Assembly (NCBI RefSeq): GCF_003860125.1
Contig: NZ_RQYL01000019.1
Coordinates: forward strand, 1 to 64,000
DNA length: 64,000 nt
DNA from: Fretibacterium sp. OH1220_COT-178
Lineage (GTDB): Bacteria; Synergistota; Synergistia; Synergistales; Aminobacteriaceae
Direction: 5' to 3'
Shown here piece by piece: positions 16,196 to 24,570 of this stretch. The position numbers and the translations under genes are program-made. Every line of letters starts with the position of its first letter. Positions within the stretch are counted from its first letter, which is position 1. The notes beneath the pieces are model-generated. The model saw nothing but the letters and a program-made list of their open reading frames with translations, was not told the origin of the DNA and did not search any database.

Positions 16196-17599
16196 TCATG
16201 TCATGGCGCCCGGCTCCTTTGCCAAAAGGGCCTGCGCCGTCGCGGGCAGGTCGCGCCGCGTGGCGATCCCCAGCTTGCGGTTGATGTTGCGTATATGGAA
16301 CTTCAGCGTGTTCTTGGAGATGAAAAGCTCCCCGCAGAGGTCCGAATCGCCGGCTCCGTTCAGGATCATCAGGGCGATGCGGCACTCCTGCCGGGTCAGA
16401 CCCAGGGCCTCGAAGCGCCCCTTCAGGCGGAGCTCCCGTTCCTCGGCCGAGAGCTCCGCCGACGGGGCGGCGTCGGGCTCCCGGATGGGAACGGCCGGCA
16501 CCGGCGTGGCGGCGGAGGCGGCCGCGGGCACGTCCACGATCGCGCCGGGCAGAAAGAGCAGAAGGCCGGCGACGAGGCCCATGAACAGGGTGAAGCCGGA
16601 CTGGACCGAAAGGACCTCCATCCCGAAGGGGGCGAGGACGTCCAGAAGCCGGCGCGAGGCGATCAGGGCGAGGACGAGCAGGGAGGCCCCGATGCAGAGC
16701 ATCCGCGCCGGGTTGGGCGAGTCGGCGGCGTACTGCAGCATCAGCAGCCAGAAGGACAGTTCGAAGAGCAGACAGCCCGAGCTCGTCAGGAGCAGAGCCG
16801 CAGAGGCGGACAGCCCGGACAGGGCTATCCCCGCGACCCACGAGGACAGGGCCCCGGCCAGAAGGGTGCGGTAGGAGACCGGCTTGCGGAGGTACAGCAG
16901 GGCCAGCAGCCCCGCCAGGGGGAGCAGTGCGGCCAAGTTCCGCAGAACGCCTGGCGGGAACGTCCCCGATCGGGACAGGTGGGACGCGGAAAACGTCTGT
17001 GCCCCGTTCAGGATGAGCGCGAAGACGAGGAGGGCGAAGCTCTCCCTGGTGGAGGGCGCGTGCCGGACGTAGCGTTCCCCCTCGGGCATCCAGGGCCTTT
17101 CGCGGACGGACAGCAGAAGGAGTCCGGTCGAGAGGAACGGGAGCGCGTAGAGCAGCGGCCCCGTGCGGGAGAGCGGGGGCGTTCCCGCGATGGAGACCAG
17201 GGAGGACAGGGAGTAGAGAAGCAGAAAAAGGCGCGGCGAAAACCGCGCGCAGAGCGTCATCCATCGGCAGAAGAGCAGGGCCGAGGCGAAGGCCGGCAAC
17301 AGGAGCGCCGGGATCTTCAGGGGAGCCCAGAGGCGTTCGAAGAGGGGCAGCGGCAACAGCAGGCAGGGCGTAAGCCAGACCGCCCGGCTGAAGCTGCCCG
17401 CCCCCGGCAGGCGGGTGCGGGCGAGCAGGGCGCAACAGACCGCGAAGGCGAACAGGAACGAGGAGAGGAGGAGGGGATCGGACGGGAGAAACGTCCGCGG
17501 CGGAACCTGGGAGAACCACACGAGGAACAGCCCGAGCCCCAGGGAGGTCGAGGCCGCCTCGAACGGTGCGATGCGGTCGATGCGCTGTGCCCTGTCCAT
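16196..17599 (-). CDS. Polytopic membrane protein with C-terminal LuxR HTH
   Basis: 467 aa. About twelve hydrophobic segments occupy residues 18-365 (LGLGLFLVWFSQVP, LLSSFLFAFAVCCALLA, ..., GFTLFMGLVAGLLLFLPGAI). A proline/alanine linker leads to a LuxR/GerE helix-turn-helix at about 400-460 (LGLTRQECRIALMILNGAGD ... NTLKFHIRNINRKLGIATRR). The design, a transporter-like membrane domain joined directly to a DNA-binding domain, is known from orphan LuxR regulators in anaerobes of the gut. The HTH is nearly the same as in the soluble protein at 13176-13562. The ligand is unknown. Confidence 0.85.
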   Translation of the reverse strand: MDRAQRIDRIAPFEAASTSLGLGLFLVWFSQVPPRTFLPSDPLLLSSFLFAFAVCCALLARTRLPGAGSFSRAVWLTPCLLLPLPLFERLWAPLKIPALLLPAFASALLFCRWMTLCARFSPRLFLLLYSLSSLVSIAGTPPLSRTGPLLYALPFLSTGLLLLSVRERPWMPEGERYVRHAPSTRESFALLVFALILNGAQTFSASHLSRSGTFPPGVLRNLAALLPLAGLLALLYLRKPVSYRTLLAGALSSWVAGIALSGLSASAALLLTSSGCLLFELSFWLLMLQYAADSPNPARMLCIGASLLVLALIASRRLLDVLAPFGMEVLSVQSGFTLFMGLVAGLLLFLPGAIVDVPAAASAATPVPAVPIREPDAAPSAELSAEERELRLKGRFEALGLTRQECRIALMILNGAGDSDLCGELFISKNTLKFHIRNINRKLGIATRRDLPATAQALLAKEPGAMT

Positions 17600-17705
17600 T
17601 CCGTCCCCTCCCGTCCCTCTCGCGGATGTGGTCGTCCCCGTGCTTCCCCAAAAAGAGCCTGCCCTGCCGGACTATTAACCGACGAAAGGCACAAAAAATC
17701 AAGCT

Positions 17706-17739
17706 CCCCGCGGGGATGGTTTTTCCCATCCCCGCGGGG
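17706..17739 (-). terminator. Terminator hairpin after the small membrane protein gene
   Basis: Arms CCCCGCGGGGATGG (17706-17719) and 17726-17739 are perfectly complementary. It follows the stop of the gene at 17774 on the minus strand, with an AGCTTGATTTTTT-type T-run beyond it. Confidence 0.75.
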
Positions 17740-17773
17740 GCCGATCGGCTGCGGGGAGTGCGGACGAGCGGGA

Positions 17774-17998
17774 TCAGGGGGCCGGGTTTTCCGATTCCGA
17801 TTCAGGCTCCTCCAGAAACCGGGGCATCCATCGCCTCCAGAGCCAAAGGGCGAGCGCGCCCATCAGGACTCCCAGCGCCAGCCCGTAGACGATGTAGTCC
17901 GTGCGGCCGCGGCCTAAGGCGTAGCCGGCGTAACCGGCCAGGGCGTAGCCGAACGCGATCACGGACCCCATGGAGAGGAGGGTGATGAAAAGTCGCAT
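17774..17998 (-). CDS. Small two-TM membrane protein, unknown
   Basis: 74 aa; AAGGAGAAGAAC precedes the ATG at 17998, a clear ribosome site. There are two membrane helices, at about residues 3-29 (glycine/alanine-rich) and 36-54, then an acidic tail (EEPESESENPAP). Its shape resembles AtpI/AtpZ-type small proteins, but no specific motif supports this. It is divergent from the aminotransferase gene at 18191. Confidence 0.7.
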   Translation of the reverse strand: MRLFITLLSMGSVIAFGYALAGYAGYALGRGRTDYIVYGLALGVLMGALALWLWRRWMPRFLEEPESESENPAP

Positions 17999-18190
17999 GT
18001 TCTTCTCCTTGATCGACCGGAATATGGGGATAATGTATCACAGCCGCTCCGCAAAGGGCAACTTCGAGGGGGGGCCGGTCTGGCCCTGCGGAGGAACCGA
18101 TGTTAACATGGACGGGGACGCGAGGGATGCGTTTCTTTCGGCCGGCCGGGAGGCGCGGCCATCCGAGTCGTGATTAAGGAGATGGTAGGG

Positions 18191-19327
18191 GTGAACGATC
18201 GTCTGCCCATTCTGGATCTGTCCCGCGCCCACGCGGAGATCCGGGACGAGGTGCGTGGGGCTCTCGAGCGCGTCTTCGACGCTCAATCCTTCATTCTGGG
18301 GCGCGAGGTCCGGACGTTCGAGGAACATGTGGAGAGCTACCTGGAGATTCCCGACGGTTCGGCCGTCGGCTGTGCCTCGGGGACGGACGCCCTGCTCCTG
18401 GCCCTCATGGCCTTGGACGTCGGGCCCGGAGACGAGGTCGTCACCACCCCCTACAGCTTCTTCGCCACGGCCGCCGCCGTCGTGCGCCTGGGGGCGACCC
18501 CGGTTTTTGCGGACATCGATCCCGCGACCTACAATATCGACCTGAACGACGTCGAGCGCAGGATGACCCCGCGGACCAAGGTGTTTCTGCCCGTCCATCT
18601 GTTCGGGCAGACCGTGCCGATCGAGGGGATCGCGGAGCTCTGCGCCGAGCGGGGCGTGGCGATCGTCGAGGACGCCGCCCAGGCCTTCGGGGCCTGGCGC
18701 CGCGTCGGGGACCGGATCGAGCGGGCCGGCGCCATGGGGGACGTGGGGTGCTTCTCCTTCTTCCCCACGAAGAACCTGGGCGGCTGCGGCGACGGAGGTA
18801 TGGTCGCGGCGCGCGATGCCGGGCGGGCGGGCCGGATGCGCCGCCTCAGGGTCCACGGCGAGGGGAGCACCTACTTCCACGAGGAGGTGGGCCTGAACAG
18901 CCGGCTCGACGCCCTTCAGGCCGCGGTCCTGGACGTGAAGCTGCCGTACCTGGAGCGCTGGAACTCGGAGCGGCGGCTGATCGCCGACCGCTACCGCATG
19001 TTCTTCGAGTCCCGGGGGCTGACGGACCGCGTGACGCTTCCGGAGGAGCTCGAGGGCAACCATCATATCTATCATCAGTACGTGGTGCGCGTTACGGAGC
19101 GCGACGGCCTGATGGCCCATCTCGAGGGGCAGGGGATCGGCGCCCGCGTCTACTACCCGCTGCCCCTGCACCTCCAGCCCTGCTTCGCCTTTCTGGGCGG
19201 CCGGCCGGGCGATTTCCCGGAGGCCGAGCGCCTCTCCCGGGAGGCCCTGGCGCTCCCCGTCTTTCCGGGGCTCCGGGCGGAGGAGCAGGAACGGCTGGTC
19301 GACGCGGTGGAGGCGTTCCTGGGATAG
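18191..19327 (+). CDS. DegT/DnrJ/EryC1/StrS-family PLP aminotransferase
   Basis: 378 aa. The GTG at 18191 is chosen because TAAGGAG lies 9 bases upstream; the earlier GTG at 18170 and ATG at 18182 lie before or on that site. It is a PLP-dependent sugar aminotransferase or dehydratase: GCASGTDALLLAL near residue 60, DEVVTTPYSFFATAAAV, EDAAQAFGA at 160-168, and the Schiff-base lysine in FFPTKNLGGCGDGG (K194). These enzymes amino-modify nucleotide sugars for surface polysaccharides or glycosylation. No other sugar-nucleotide genes are nearby, so the substrate is unknown. A 12-bp hairpin follows at 19344-19372. Confidence 0.88.
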   Translation: MNDRLPILDLSRAHAEIRDEVRGALERVFDAQSFILGREVRTFEEHVESYLEIPDGSAVGCASGTDALLLALMALDVGPGDEVVTTPYSFFATAAAVVRLGATPVFADIDPATYNIDLNDVERRMTPRTKVFLPVHLFGQTVPIEGIAELCAERGVAIVEDAAQAFGAWRRVGDRIERAGAMGDVGCFSFFPTKNLGGCGDGGMVAARDAGRAGRMRRLRVHGEGSTYFHEEVGLNSRLDALQAAVLDVKLPYLERWNSERRLIADRYRMFFESRGLTDRVTLPEELEGNHHIYHQYVVRVTERDGLMAHLEGQGIGARVYYPLPLHLQPCFAFLGGRPGDFPEAERLSREALALPVFPGLRAEEQERLVDAVEAFLG

Positions 19328-19343
19328 CGTGCAATCCCCATGA

Positions 19344-19372
19344 ACGGCGGATGCGCTTCCCGCGTCCGCCGT
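19344..19372 (+). terminator. Hairpin after the aminotransferase gene
   Basis: A 12-bp stem (ACGGCGGATGCG with its complement, one G-T pair, CTTCC loop) lies 17 bp after the aminotransferase stop. There is no T-run. It is followed at once by TATAAT (19374-19379), a likely -10 for the next gene, although no -35 was found. Confidence 0.5.
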
Positions 19373-19431
19373 CTATAATGGAGGGGTAACGTCGTGATGT
19401 CTTCATTTTGATTCTTCAAGGAGGAATACGC

Positions 19432-20121
19432 ATGTACTATCCCTTCTTCGATCCGACGATGATCCTCGTCCTTCCCGCGCTGCTCCTGTCGCTCTGGGCG
19501 CAGTTTCGGGTCAAGAGCACCTTCGACCGGTTCAGCCGTGTGCGCTCGAGCAAGGGCGTGACCGGGGCGCAGGTGGCGAGGATGCTGCTCGACCGTTTCG
19601 GCCTCTCGTCCGTCCCGGTCGACCGCGTCGCGGGGGCCCTCACCGATCACTACAACCCCCGGGACCGCACGCTGCACCTCTCCGACTCGGTCTATTCCAG
19701 CTCCAGCATCGCGGCGATCGGTGTGGCCGCCCATGAGGTCGGTCACGCCATCCAGCACAGCGAGGGCTATGCGCCCCTGATGTTCCGGAACCGGATCGCG
19801 CCCGCGGTGGGGCTCGTCTCCAACATGGCCATCCCCCTCTTCTTCATCGGATTTCTGATGCGGGGGCAGTTTTTGATGAACCTGGGGATCGTGCTCTTTC
19901 TGGGAGCCATCGTCTTTCACCTGGTCACCCTGCCGGTGGAGTACAATGCCAGCTCGCGGGCCATCTCGATTCTGAACGGGACGGGGGCGCTCAGCCCGGA
20001 CGAGCTGAAGGGCGCCAGGAGCGTGCTGAACGCCGCGGCCTGGACCTACGTCGCCGCGGCCCTGATGGCCGTTCTGCAACTGGTGCGCCTTCTGGTCCTC
20101 CGAAACTCGCGGGAGCGCTAG
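19432..20121 (+). CDS. YugP-family zinc metallopeptidase (membrane)
   Basis: 229 aa; the ATG at 19432 follows AAGGAGG. Hydrophobic segments flank a zinc-protease motif HEVGH at residues 101-105 (IGVAAHEVGHAIQHSEGY). The N-terminal membrane helix, the YNPRDRTLHLS block and the C-terminal membrane helices match YugP-type putative neutral zinc peptidases, which sit in the cytoplasmic membrane. Its substrate is unknown. A T-rich terminator follows at 20163-20202. Confidence 0.88.
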   Translation: MYYPFFDPTMILVLPALLLSLWAQFRVKSTFDRFSRVRSSKGVTGAQVARMLLDRFGLSSVPVDRVAGALTDHYNPRDRTLHLSDSVYSSSSIAAIGVAAHEVGHAIQHSEGYAPLMFRNRIAPAVGLVSNMAIPLFFIGFLMRGQFLMNLGIVLFLGAIVFHLVTLPVEYNASSRAISILNGTGALSPDELKGARSVLNAAAWTYVAAALMAVLQLVRLLVLRNSRER

Positions 20122-20162
20122 TCCTCGAACGGCGTGCGGTTCGCCGTGCCGGTGATCGGTCG

Positions 20163-20202
20163 ATGGGGCACCGCCCGAGATGGAGGGGTGCCCCATTTTT
20201 TG
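20163..20202 (+). terminator. Rho-independent terminator
   Basis: Arms ATGGGGCACC (20163-20172) and GGTGCCCCAT (20187-20196) are followed by T5-T6. It lies between yugP and rsmB and overlaps the false upstream extension of rsmB, which supports the GTG start at 20228. Confidence 0.85.
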
Positions 20203-20227
20203 TTGGAACGCGGATAGGGGGGAGAGC

Positions 20228-21601
20228 GTGCGCGGTATCGAGGGGGCGCTTCACGTTCTGGAGCGCGTGAGGGAGGGCCGTTTTGCGGCTGAGGCCCTGC
20301 GGGAGGCCGGGGCGGAGATGTCGGCGGGGGACCTCTCGCTGGCCTCGTCGCTGGTCTATATCGTCCTGCGGCGCGAGGAGATGTGGCGCCGCATCGCCGG
20401 GGGCTTCCTCAAGAAGTCCCCCGGGGGAGGGCGTCCGGGGCGCGGGACGCCGCGACCGGCGCCGGACGCGCTTGGGAATCTGCCGACGCCGGTGGCCGAC
20501 TGCCTGTTGCTGGGGACGGCGGGCCTGCTGGAGCTGAGGCACTTCGCGGGAGGCGTACTGGTGAACGGCCTGCTGGAGCATCTCAAGGGGGCGGGACACA
20601 AGCGGTTCGTCCCCCTGGCCAACGCCGTGCTGCATGGGGTCGGGGAGCGCGGGGCGGCCCGGGTCGAGGCTTTTCGCCGTTCCTCCTCCCTGGAGGAGCG
20701 GGCCCTTTGGGCGGGGGTCCCCGTCTGGTCGCTGCCCGCCTGGACCAAGTCGTGGAAGCGGCCCGAGCTCTCGGAGATCTTCGAGCTGATGCGCATCCCT
20801 CCGGCCTCGTCGCTCCGGGTATCCCCGGGGCGGCGGGATGCCCTCGTCGCCCTGCTCGGGAGGGAGGGCATGGAGGCCGAACCCTCCGACCTCTCGGACG
20901 CGCTCCGGCTTCCGGGAACGGTCCTTCCGTCCTCGGTTCCGGGGTTCGACCGGGGCTGGTGCACGGTGCAGACCGAGGGCTCCATCCTGGCCGCGTCGCT
21001 GGTGGAGCGCTTCTGGCGGGACGGCGCGGTGCTCGACATGTGCTCGGGCCGGGGGGTCAAGGCGGGACAGATCCTTCAGGCCCTGCCGGAGGGGCGCCTC
21101 GAGTGCTGGGAGCTCTCCCGGGGCCGGCACGCGAGCGCCGCCCGGGAGATGAGGCGGCTGGGCCTCGAGGGCAGAGCGGAACTGCGCTGCGGCAACGCCC
21201 TGGAGCTCGAGCCCCAAGCGGCCCCCTCCGTCGTCCTGCTCGACGCTCCCTGTTCGGGGAGCGGGACCTGGAACCGCAAGCCCGAGTCGAAGTGGAAGCT
21301 GGACTGGCAGCGCTTCGACCGTCTCGTAGCGACGCAGAAGAGCTTGCTGGATCGCGCTTTGGCGCTGTGCGCGCCAAATGGTATTATAATTTACGTTACG
21401 TGCAGCCTGCTCCGACAGGAGAACGAGAACGTCGTTGCGGAGGTCCTGGCCGGACGGCCGGGCTGCGTCGAGGTACCCGCGCCCTGGCCGGAGGCAGGTC
21501 CCTTTCGACGGGGGCGCCCGTGGGGCACGTACGTCTGGCCTGCGTCGCCGTGGCTGGACGGCTTTTACTGTGCCATAATCATGAAGAGAGCGGAGGCCTG
21601 A
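20228..21601 (+). CDS. rsmB: RsmB-like 16S rRNA cytosine-C5 methyltransferase
   Basis: 457 aa from the GTG at 20228, preceded by a GGGGGAGAG site. The N-terminal 150 residues resemble the NusB-like RNA-binding domain of RsmB. The C-terminal half is the SAM-dependent methyltransferase: LDMCSGRGVKAGQIL, DAPCSGSGTWNRKPE with C342, and VTCSLLRQENE with C392. These are the two cysteines of m5C rRNA methyltransferases, one for release and one for attack. It methylates C967 of 16S rRNA in E. coli. The end overlaps or abuts the PASTA-protein start. Confidence 0.88.
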   Translation: MRGIEGALHVLERVREGRFAAEALREAGAEMSAGDLSLASSLVYIVLRREEMWRRIAGGFLKKSPGGGRPGRGTPRPAPDALGNLPTPVADCLLLGTAGLLELRHFAGGVLVNGLLEHLKGAGHKRFVPLANAVLHGVGERGAARVEAFRRSSSLEERALWAGVPVWSLPAWTKSWKRPELSEIFELMRIPPASSLRVSPGRRDALVALLGREGMEAEPSDLSDALRLPGTVLPSSVPGFDRGWCTVQTEGSILAASLVERFWRDGAVLDMCSGRGVKAGQILQALPEGRLECWELSRGRHASAAREMRRLGLEGRAELRCGNALELEPQAAPSVVLLDAPCSGSGTWNRKPESKWKLDWQRFDRLVATQKSLLDRALALCAPNGIIIYVTCSLLRQENENVVAEVLAGRPGCVEVPAPWPEAGPFRRGRPWGTYVWPASPWLDGFYCAIIMKRAEA

Positions 21602-22852
21602 GTGCCGATGGGCAAAGTTATCCGTTGGACCCTGTTGTTTGTTGTGCTGGTGATCTTTTCCTCGGGGGCCGTGGCCTTCTATACGGTGTTCTTTCGGCCG
21701 ACGAACGCGATCGTGATTCCGCCGCTTCGGGGACGTCCCGTGGTCGAGGCCGTGGACGAGGCCGAACGCCTGGGTTTTGCCGTGAAGATCGAGCAGGTGG
21801 AGTCCTCCATGCCCTCCGGGCAGGTGCTGGCCCAGTCCCCCGAGCCGGGGGTGCGCGCGAACAGAAACAAGCTCGTCGTCCTGCAGGTCAGCAGGGGCGG
21901 GGAGCGGCGCGCCGTCCCCGACCTGCGGGGACAGGAGCTGTCCCGGGCGCAGCGGTTGCTTCAGGAGCAGGGCTTTGCGGTCGGCGATGTGATCCGCATC
22001 AAGGACGGGGCTCAGCCGGGCGGGGTCGTCATCGCGCAGAGCCCGTCGGCGCCCGCCAACATCCCGGTGGACAGGAGGATCGATCTCCTCGTCAGCGAGG
22101 GCGGTGGCGGCCGGGACGGCAAGCTGACCGTGCCGGACGTCGCGCGCCGTTCGGAGCGCGAGGCCCGCGACATTCTCACCTCCAGCGGGCTCAGGGTTCT
22201 GGCCGTCGACAAGGTGTACAGTCCCTCCATGTCGGAGGGGATGGCGATCGAGACGCGTCCGGCGGCCGGGGCCGTGGCCCGGGCCGGGGACGGGGTGCGC
22301 CTGAAGATCGCCACGTTGCAGAAGCCGGCCGGTTACGTGGAGCCCGCGCCCGCACCCGCACCCGACTCGGGGCCGCAGGGCGGCGGGGTGGTCGTGAAGG
22401 TCCCGGGGCACGGCGACGTCTTCGTGGGCGAGGGGGCCGGGGGGGAGCAGCTTCCGATCCGTGAGGCCAACCCCAACGTCTCGGTCTTCGACCAGGAGCC
22501 GGGGGCCGGGGGCCGGGTGATCCGAAATCCGGCGCTGCCCGGCGCCGTGCGGCCTCCTGCGGCGGAGACGCCGTCGGCCGACCGGCCGCGGCCCGATGCC
22601 GATGTTCCGCGGACGCCGGTGCCTCCGGTCTCCCCGGGGGGCAAGGTCGCCAAGGTGCGCTACCAGGTGCCCCCGCTGGCTCAGCCCCTGGACCTGAAGA
22701 TCGAGATGGTGGATCCCTCGGGCAAGAAGGTCGTGCTGGACCGGAAGGCCCGGAGCGGGGAGCTCGTCTCCCTGTCGGTGCCCTACGAGAAGGAATGCGT
22801 CGTGACGTTCTATCTGGGCGGGGAGTTCGTCTGGCAGGATAAATTCCGGTAG
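21602..22852 (+). CDS. PASTA-domain membrane protein lacking a kinase
   Basis: 416 aa; GTG at 21602 (GGAGG 5 bases upstream), or ATG at 21608. One membrane helix is at about residues 7-32. Three PASTA repeats follow: about 36-98 (IVIPPLRGRPVVEAV), 103-167 (AVPDLRGQELSRAQRLLQE) and 174-240 (LTVPDVARRSEREARDIL). A proline-rich linker and a beta-rich C-terminal domain end the protein. PASTA repeats bind peptidoglycan fragments or lipid II in PrkC/PknB kinases. Here the cytoplasmic part is only a few residues, with no kinase domain. It lies between rsmB and rpe, where many bacteria have a prkC gene. Confidence 0.85.
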   Translation: MPMGKVIRWTLLFVVLVIFSSGAVAFYTVFFRPTNAIVIPPLRGRPVVEAVDEAERLGFAVKIEQVESSMPSGQVLAQSPEPGVRANRNKLVVLQVSRGGERRAVPDLRGQELSRAQRLLQEQGFAVGDVIRIKDGAQPGGVVIAQSPSAPANIPVDRRIDLLVSEGGGGRDGKLTVPDVARRSEREARDILTSSGLRVLAVDKVYSPSMSEGMAIETRPAAGAVARAGDGVRLKIATLQKPAGYVEPAPAPAPDSGPQGGGVVVKVPGHGDVFVGEGAGGEQLPIREANPNVSVFDQEPGAGGRVIRNPALPGAVRPPAAETPSADRPRPDADVPRTPVPPVSPGGKVAKVRYQVPPLAQPLDLKIEMVDPSGKKVVLDRKARSGELVSLSVPYEKECVVTFYLGGEFVWQDKFR

Positions 22853-22891
22853 GGCGCGCGGCTTCGGCGGCGGCCGTTTCGGAGGAGGACG

Positions 22892-23632
22892 ATGAGTGTG
22901 AGGACGAATTCCTATTGGGAGGAAATGAAGGACCGGAGGCGGCGAAGGGTTCTCTTCGCCCCCTCCCTGCTCGGGGCCGACCCGCTTTTTGTCGGCGCTG
23001 CCGTGGACGGCCTGAAGGGACGTCAGGATTGGCTGCACCTGGACATCATGGACGGTCATTTCGTCCGCAACCTCTCGTTCGGTCCCGCCATGGCCAAGGC
23101 GCTGCGACGACGTTATCCGGACGCCTTCATCGACGCGCACCTGATGGTGGACCGGTTGGACGTGCTGTTGCCCCTGTTCGTCGATGCGGGGGTCTCGCTG
23201 CTCACCATCCATGCGGAGACCGAGCCCCAGCTGCTGCACGCGTCGCTGTCCTCCATCCGGCGTGCGGGGCTTCGGGCCGGGGTCGCCCTGGGGCCGGCCT
23301 CCGGGTTGGAGCGGGTGCGCCCCGTTCTGGAGATCGTGGATCTGGTCCTGGTGATGTCGGTCACGCCGGGGTTCGGGGGCCAGAGCCTGATCGAGACGAC
23401 CCTCGAGCGGACGCGTGACCTCGTGCGCCTGCGGGCGGCGGAGGGTTATCGTTATCTCATCCAGATGGACGGCGGCATCAACGGGGACAACGTGGGGCGT
23501 GTGGTGCTGGCGGGCTGCGACGTCGTCGTGGCGGGCAGCGCCGTCTTCGAGGCCCCCGACCCGGGAGCCTGTCTGGATGCGATGAGAGCGAAAGCGAAGG
23601 AGGCTCTTGACGATGCCGGCATCGGATCGTGA
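22892..23632 (+). CDS. rpe: Ribulose-phosphate 3-epimerase
   Basis: 246 aa; GGAGGACG precedes the ATG at 22892. It is a TIM-barrel epimerase of ribulose 5-phosphate and xylulose 5-phosphate in the pentose phosphate pathway. Signature blocks are APSLLGADP, WLHLDIMDGHFVRNLSFGP (metal His and Asp), DAHLMV (metal His), VLVMSVTPGFGGQ and MDGGINGDN. It has an N-terminal extension of about 20 residues. Its 3' end overlaps the rodZ start by 20 bases. A transaldolase of the same pathway is encoded at 63057. Confidence 0.95.
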   Translation: MSVRTNSYWEEMKDRRRRRVLFAPSLLGADPLFVGAAVDGLKGRQDWLHLDIMDGHFVRNLSFGPAMAKALRRRYPDAFIDAHLMVDRLDVLLPLFVDAGVSLLTIHAETEPQLLHASLSSIRRAGLRAGVALGPASGLERVRPVLEIVDLVLVMSVTPGFGGQSLIETTLERTRDLVRLRAAEGYRYLIQMDGGINGDNVGRVVLAGCDVVVAGSAVFEAPDPGACLDAMRAKAKEALDDAGIGS

Positions 23633-24458
23633 CGAGGCGTTGAGGGAACTGGGGCGTCTGGCCGCGGAGCGGCGCGAGGAGGCCCACCTGTCGATCGAGG
23701 ACGTCTACGAGCGGACGCGGATCCGCATCGAGTTTCTGCGGGGGATAGAGAGCGGAAATTACGAGGGCTTTCCGGACGTCGTCTACATCAAGGGGTTCGT
23801 TCGCACCTATCTGCGCGTCATCGGGGGCGAGGACCTGCAGGACCCCTTCATGGGGTGGCTGAACCGATCGATGCCCCGCGTGCCCGACGAGCCCATCAAC
23901 GTGCTCGGGAACGGGACGTCCCCGACGAAGGGCTTCAAGCCCGTCTCCCATTTCTGGCTCTTTGCGGTGCTGCTCTCCGCCCTGGTCGGTACGGGGGTCT
24001 ACGTCTGGTACGTGTGGTCCACCGGAGGGATCTCGCTGGAGAAGCTGCGGGCTCTGGGACCCGGCAGCGAGCCCGCGGCCGTTTCGGAGGACGCGCACAG
24101 GGCCGGGGAGGCCTCGGGCGACGTCGGGTCCTTCGAGGTGATCCCCGCCTCCATGGAGATCCTCCCCGCGCCCAAGCCTGAGCCTGAGCCCTTGCCCCCG
24201 AGCCTGGAGATACGCGCGGACTCGGACGTCTGGATGAAGGTCACCGTGGGGGACAAGGTCGTGTTCTCCAAGACGCTGAAGAAGGGGTCCGTCGTATCCT
24301 GGGACCTTCCCGTTCAGGCCAAGGTCACCTACGGGCGGCCCAATGCGGCCTCGGTCACCCTCAACGGAAAGGACCTGGGGGTCGTGAACCCCAAGGGGGC
24401 CAAACGCTCGGAGACCTATTTCTACTCCCCGGACGGGAGTCACAGGAAGGCCAAGTGA
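23613..24458 (+). CDS. rodZ: RodZ-like HTH membrane protein
   Basis: 281 aa from the ATG at 23613 (GAAGGAGG 9 bases upstream, inside the end of rpe). Residues 10-75 form an XRE-type helix-turn-helix (LGRLAAERREEAHLSIEDVY, then YIKGFVRTYLRVIGG). A membrane helix follows at about 112-136 (FWLFAVLLSALVGTGVYVWYV), then an acidic/proline linker and a C-terminal DUF4115 domain (LEIRADSDVWMKVTVGDKVV). RodZ links MreB filaments to the cell-wall elongation machinery. The order rodZ, rimO, pgpA, cinA, recA resembles the rodZ-pgsA-cinA-recA cluster of Firmicutes. Confidence 0.9.
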   Translation: MPASDRDEALRELGRLAAERREEAHLSIEDVYERTRIRIEFLRGIESGNYEGFPDVVYIKGFVRTYLRVIGGEDLQDPFMGWLNRSMPRVPDEPINVLGNGTSPTKGFKPVSHFWLFAVLLSALVGTGVYVWYVWSTGGISLEKLRALGPGSEPAAVSEDAHRAGEASGDVGSFEVIPASMEILPAPKPEPEPLPPSLEIRADSDVWMKVTVGDKVVFSKTLKKGSVVSWDLPVQAKVTYGRPNAASVTLNGKDLGVVNPKGAKRSETYFYSPDGSHRKAK

Positions 24459-24570
24459 TCCGGCCTCACGGGGCCGGGGGCGGCGGGGAGGTTCGGCCGT
24501 CCCCGGCCCGTGTCGTTTTTGGGCGGGCCTGCGGGACCATCGGGGAGGACCGGAAGGTGAGATTGGTGCC

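Noticed and set aside
20180-20227. Longer N-terminus of RsmB
   Set aside because: This part is formed by the terminator hairpin and T-run after yugP; the GTG at 20228 has a ribosome site.
19991-23239. 1082-codon minus-strand open frame
   Set aside because: It is opposite rsmB, the PASTA gene and rpe, which all show family motifs. The frame's product is arginine/histidine/glycine-rich shadow sequence.
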